From: DASSFG01 sp035547915
GTDB taxonomy: Bacteria; Planctomycetota; Planctomycetia; Pirellulales; JAICIG01
Reading direction: 5' to 3'
NCBI GenBank assembly: GCA_035547915.1
Contig: DASZTS010000009.1
Span: 19,126 to 83,125, forward strand
DNA length: 64,000 nt
The notes beneath the pieces are model-generated. The model was not told where the DNA came from. It ran no database searches and saw nothing but the letters and a program-made list of their open reading frames with translations. This document shows positions 62,148 through 64,000 of the stretch, piece after piece. The translations under genes were made by a program, and so were the position numbers. Numbering within the stretch: the first letter of the stretch is position 1; the number at the start of each line of letters is the position of its first letter.

Positions 62148-62609
62148 TCAAGCCGAGGTTCCGCCGCCGTAATCAGGGCTCCACCAACCGGGGCGGTCTT
62201 CACGGTCCCCGTCGGAAGGCAGGAATCCCCGCCACCAGGATGCCCGTTTCGCGGGCCGTGTAGCAGGGCCGGGCCCCTGTCCTGGCACGCCCGGCGGGCA
62301 ATTGGGATTCGGCGCGGGGCCAGGCCCCGCAGCATCCGGTCGAGGTGCGGGAACAACCTCCGGGTTCCCGGCCTGACCTCCATTCACGGAAGGCCCCGCC
62401 TGTCCCATCGGTTGCGCCCCATTATTCGACTGGCCCGCGCGCGGTCCATTTGACACAAACGCCGTACCCGAGGCGGCGGCCATCCTATCTGCGGGCTGAC
62501 CGGCCGCGGGGTATGGTCCCGCGGGCACACCGGCTGACCTCGTCATTTGGGACGACCGGGCGCATCCCGTCACGACGCTAGCAACGAGCGCCGCCCGTGC
62601 CAGACGCAT
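62148..62609 (-). CDS. Pro/Gly-rich lipoprotein
   Basis: About 153 residues from ATG 62609. A lipoprotein signal (ARAALVASVVTGC, lipid-acceptor Cys near residue 17) is followed by a Pro/Gly/Ala/Asn-rich disordered mature part. Low complexity and no conserved domain; it is probably a surface or spacer lipoprotein. Confidence 0.6.
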   Translation of the reverse strand: MRLARAALVASVVTGCARSSQMTRSAGVPAGPYPAAGQPADRMAAASGTAFVSNGPRAGQSNNGAQPMGQAGPSVNGGQAGNPEVVPAPRPDAAGPGPAPNPNCPPGVPGQGPGPATRPAKRASWWRGFLPSDGDREDRPGWWSPDYGGGTSA

Positions 62610-62829
62610 CCAAACTAGCCAGCCGAGAGATAGCGGATGGAGAGTAGACGATGAGCCAACAACATTCGGCCCGGCTGAAAACATTCAAACGCGCACACGA
62701 AGCGGTGCGTCTCCGTGGTTTTCACGCCATACTTTTCCCCCTGGTTATCGGCCGAAGCAAGCAGGAAAATTAGCGAAAATTCAAGGAGCTTCGCTCGCTT
62801 GAATCGAAGACGAACGGGCGTGCTGATTT

Positions 62830-63167
62830 GGCGTGGCGTAGCTGAGGAACTCATGCAAGCAAATGCGCGTCGGCCAATGTAGAACACCAGTGCCAGGCCG
62901 CAGAGCCAGGCAGTGGCGTTGCCGATGCGGCAGCTCAAGACTTGGGCGGTCGAGCAGCGCTACATCGGCCGTCATCACACCTGGACTTCCGAGTGGCAGG
63001 CTGGTCTCGACCTGCCCGAGCGGATTGACGACGCACGTCTCGCCGGTGGCGGCCGCGCGGACGAGAAAGCGGCGGCATTCGACGGCCCGAAGCTGCGCCA
63101 GCAGCAGATGCTGACGAAGTGTCAATGGATTGTGGAACGAAGAACCGTTGATTAACGAACAGAGCAA
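62830..63167 (-). pseudogene. lnt: Decayed 3' end of apolipoprotein N-acyltransferase (lnt)
   Basis: One minus-strand frame reads LINGSSF...LRQHLLLAQLRAVECRRFLVRAA, then TGETCVVNPLGQV, the C-terminal catalytic-domain pattern of Lnt (LTNDGWF...RAxExRRxLVRAAxTG...DPxG). The following membrane part (RIGNATAWLCGLALVFY) appears in a different frame, so the gene is frameshifted as well as lacking its first ~400 codons. It lies 140 bases from the attachment repeat. Confidence 0.65.
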
Positions 63168-63304
63168 GTTAGCCCGTCCCGTTTCTAGTTTGTGGCACGA
63201 ATTGAGATCCCGTCGATCCTTGAAATCGTGCCTCTGAGTATCACCCAGGCGGTCCTATCGACGGCCATCATCGCACCGTTGCTACTCTTCAGGATAGCGC
63301 ACGA

Positions 63305-63396
63305 GCCGGTGACGGAATTGGTGACAGAATTCTTGCTAAGTGATGGAAAATCTGTAAAATTTGGAAATCGTAAGTGCAGGAATCCGCGGGATTTGC
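63305..63396 (+). repeat. Right copy of the 92-bp attachment-region repeat
   Basis: Matches 40422-40513 (about 85 percent by eye). In this copy the sequence continues through CGCTTTGATGGCGGC into the tRNA-Gly 3' part, so the repeat is the arm beside an attachment core. Confidence 0.75.
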
Positions 63397-63411
63397 GCTT
63401 TGATGGCGGCA

Positions 63412-63453
63412 TTCCCAAGCTGGATGTCGAGGGTTCGAATCCCTTCGCCCGCT
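63412..63453 (+). other. tRNA-Gly(CCC) 3' part, attachment site core
   Basis: The sequence runs from the anticodon loop TTCCCAA through the variable region, a T arm with GAGGG/CCCTT paired around TTCGAAT, and the acceptor half CGCCCGC. The 5' half is absent and the bases before the loop do not pair with GCTGG. Integrase elements often carry the 3' end of the tRNA they enter, so this is an att site. The integrase gene starts 120 bases further on. Confidence 0.75.
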
Positions 63454-63532
63454 TCGTTCTTAAGTCTCGCCGAAACGACGATTTATGTTACCTGCGGGCG
63501 GTCGGCAGTGCGGCTCAAAAGTTCTGCGAAAA

Positions 63533-63548
63533 ACGGTACATGTACCGT
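63533..63548. promoter_or_regulatory. Perfect 16-bp palindrome before the integrase gene
   Basis: ACGGTACATGTACCGT is a perfect inverted repeat 25 bases before the integrase ATG, where an operator for a dimeric regulator or an excisionase site could lie. No binding protein can be named. Confidence 0.45.
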
Positions 63549-63573
63549 CTTTCTCCAGAAAGGAGCCCGCATC

Positions 63574-63879
63574 ATGCCCCGCACCCGTCGCCAACCCGCG
63601 TATCGGCTGCACAAAGCCCGCAACTGCGCCGTTGTCACGTTCAACGGCAAGAACCATTATCTCGGCTATCTCGGCCCCTACGACTCGCCAGAGAGTCATC
63701 AAAGATACGCCGCACACATCGACACTTGGCGGGCCACTCAGGACCTGTGTGCCGATCACAAAGCAGCGGCCCTCGTGAGCGGCAGGCTGACCATCGCCGA
63801 GTTGATCTCGGCTTATTGGAGCTTTGCCAAAGGCTACGACGTCAAGGATGGGGCGCCGACCAAGGCCAGCGCATATTAA
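63574..63879 (+). pseudogene. int: Integrase gene truncated by a transposon
   Basis: ATG 63574 follows AAAGGAG. The first ~95 residues (MPRTRRQPAYRLHKARNCAVV, NHYLGYLGPYDSPESHQRYAAHI, LTIAELISAYWSFAKGYDVKDG) match the N-terminal arm-binding region of planctomycete tyrosine recombinases. The frame then stops within what appears to be the end of a transposase gene, so the catalytic domain is missing here. Confidence 0.75.
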
Positions 63880-64000
63880 AGTCGGTTGAGCGTTAGGACT
63901 TCGGTGAGGAACGCGGTGTTCAACATGCAACGAATCATTTTGCCGCGGAGACTGTCCTTCTGCGGATGGCGTTTGAGGAGCGATACCGCGAAGCGTCTGA
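63876..64000 (-). CDS. Transposase C-terminus (partial, runs off the window)
   Basis: The minus-strand frame ends at TAA 63876-63878 and reads RRFAVSLLKRHPQKDSLRGKM then IRCMLNTAFLTEVLTLNRL, resembling the C-terminal end of ISAs1/IS4-like DDE transposases. The element terminus should be at about 63865, inside the integrase gene. Only 41 residues are visible, so the family is uncertain. Confidence 0.55.
   Translation of the reverse strand, partial: RRFAVSLLKRHPQKDSLRGKMIRCMLNTAFLTEVLTLNRL

Noticed and set aside
62615..62938. Separate 107-residue protein on the minus strand
   Set aside because: Its first part is the membrane tail of the decayed lnt fragment in a shifted frame; the rest is non-coding.
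63411..63453. Complete tRNA gene
   Set aside because: Only the anticodon loop, T arm and 3' acceptor half are present; the 5' half and the matching anticodon stem are missing.

Overview
The window looks like planctomycete DNA (Pirellulales-like), GC-rich, in three kinds of territory. The planctomycete assignment rests on the Ser/Thr kinase with LamG and leucine-rich repeats, the short planctomycete-type integrase, a Cys-rich secreted protein, an OprO/P-type porin and the LRR and PDZ small proteins. No rRNA or complete tRNA gene is present.

1-26.4 kb is the backbone of a mobilizable plasmid or integrated plasmid. It carries a very large methylase/SNF2 helicase, a MobF relaxase with a candidate oriT in the divergent gap upstream, a block of small plasmid genes with a DNA methyltransferase, a ParA/ParG partition pair embedded in an array of palindromic repeats, an RPA-type replication initiator, and downstream of it an iteron/AT-rich/DnaA-box origin. 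Toxin-antitoxin genes are scattered through it: AbiEi/AbiEii, a HigA stub, PemI/PemK, VbhA with a shortened Fic, and two Phd-type antitoxins. Accessory genes include a PLP enzyme, a membrane protein, ankyrin repeats and the kinase. Two TA cassettes lie directly behind a backbone gene and are followed by a second, synonymously diverged copy of that gene's last codons, as if each insertion left or restored a gene end.

26.6-36.7 kb is a defence/conflict island bracketed by two diverged ~250-bp direct repeats. It holds a fused adenine methylase-BsuBI/PstI-type nuclease, then a tightly overlapping run of GASH, DO-GTPase2, DO-GTPase1 and GAP1-N2 genes, and a convergent EAD1-trypsin effector. A 1040-residue secreted protein of unknown family follows on the minus strand (36.8-39.9 kb), then an IS256-family insertion sequence (40.5-42.0 kb).

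42-63 kb is chromosome-like cargo: an LRR protein, a TAT-exported molybdopterin oxidoreductase, a PHP-domain protein, a tripartite RND efflux system with its two-component regulator, PhoU (plus an inverted phoU pseudogene), a PDZ protein, a TPR protein, a Cys-rich protein, a porin and a lipoprotein. It ends in a decayed lnt 3' fragment and an attachment site made of the 3' part of tRNA-Gly next to an integrase gene cut off by a transposase. A 92-bp repeat from this attachment region recurs 22.9 kb to the left, immediately beside the IS256 element, so 40.4-63.4 kb may be an integrated island.
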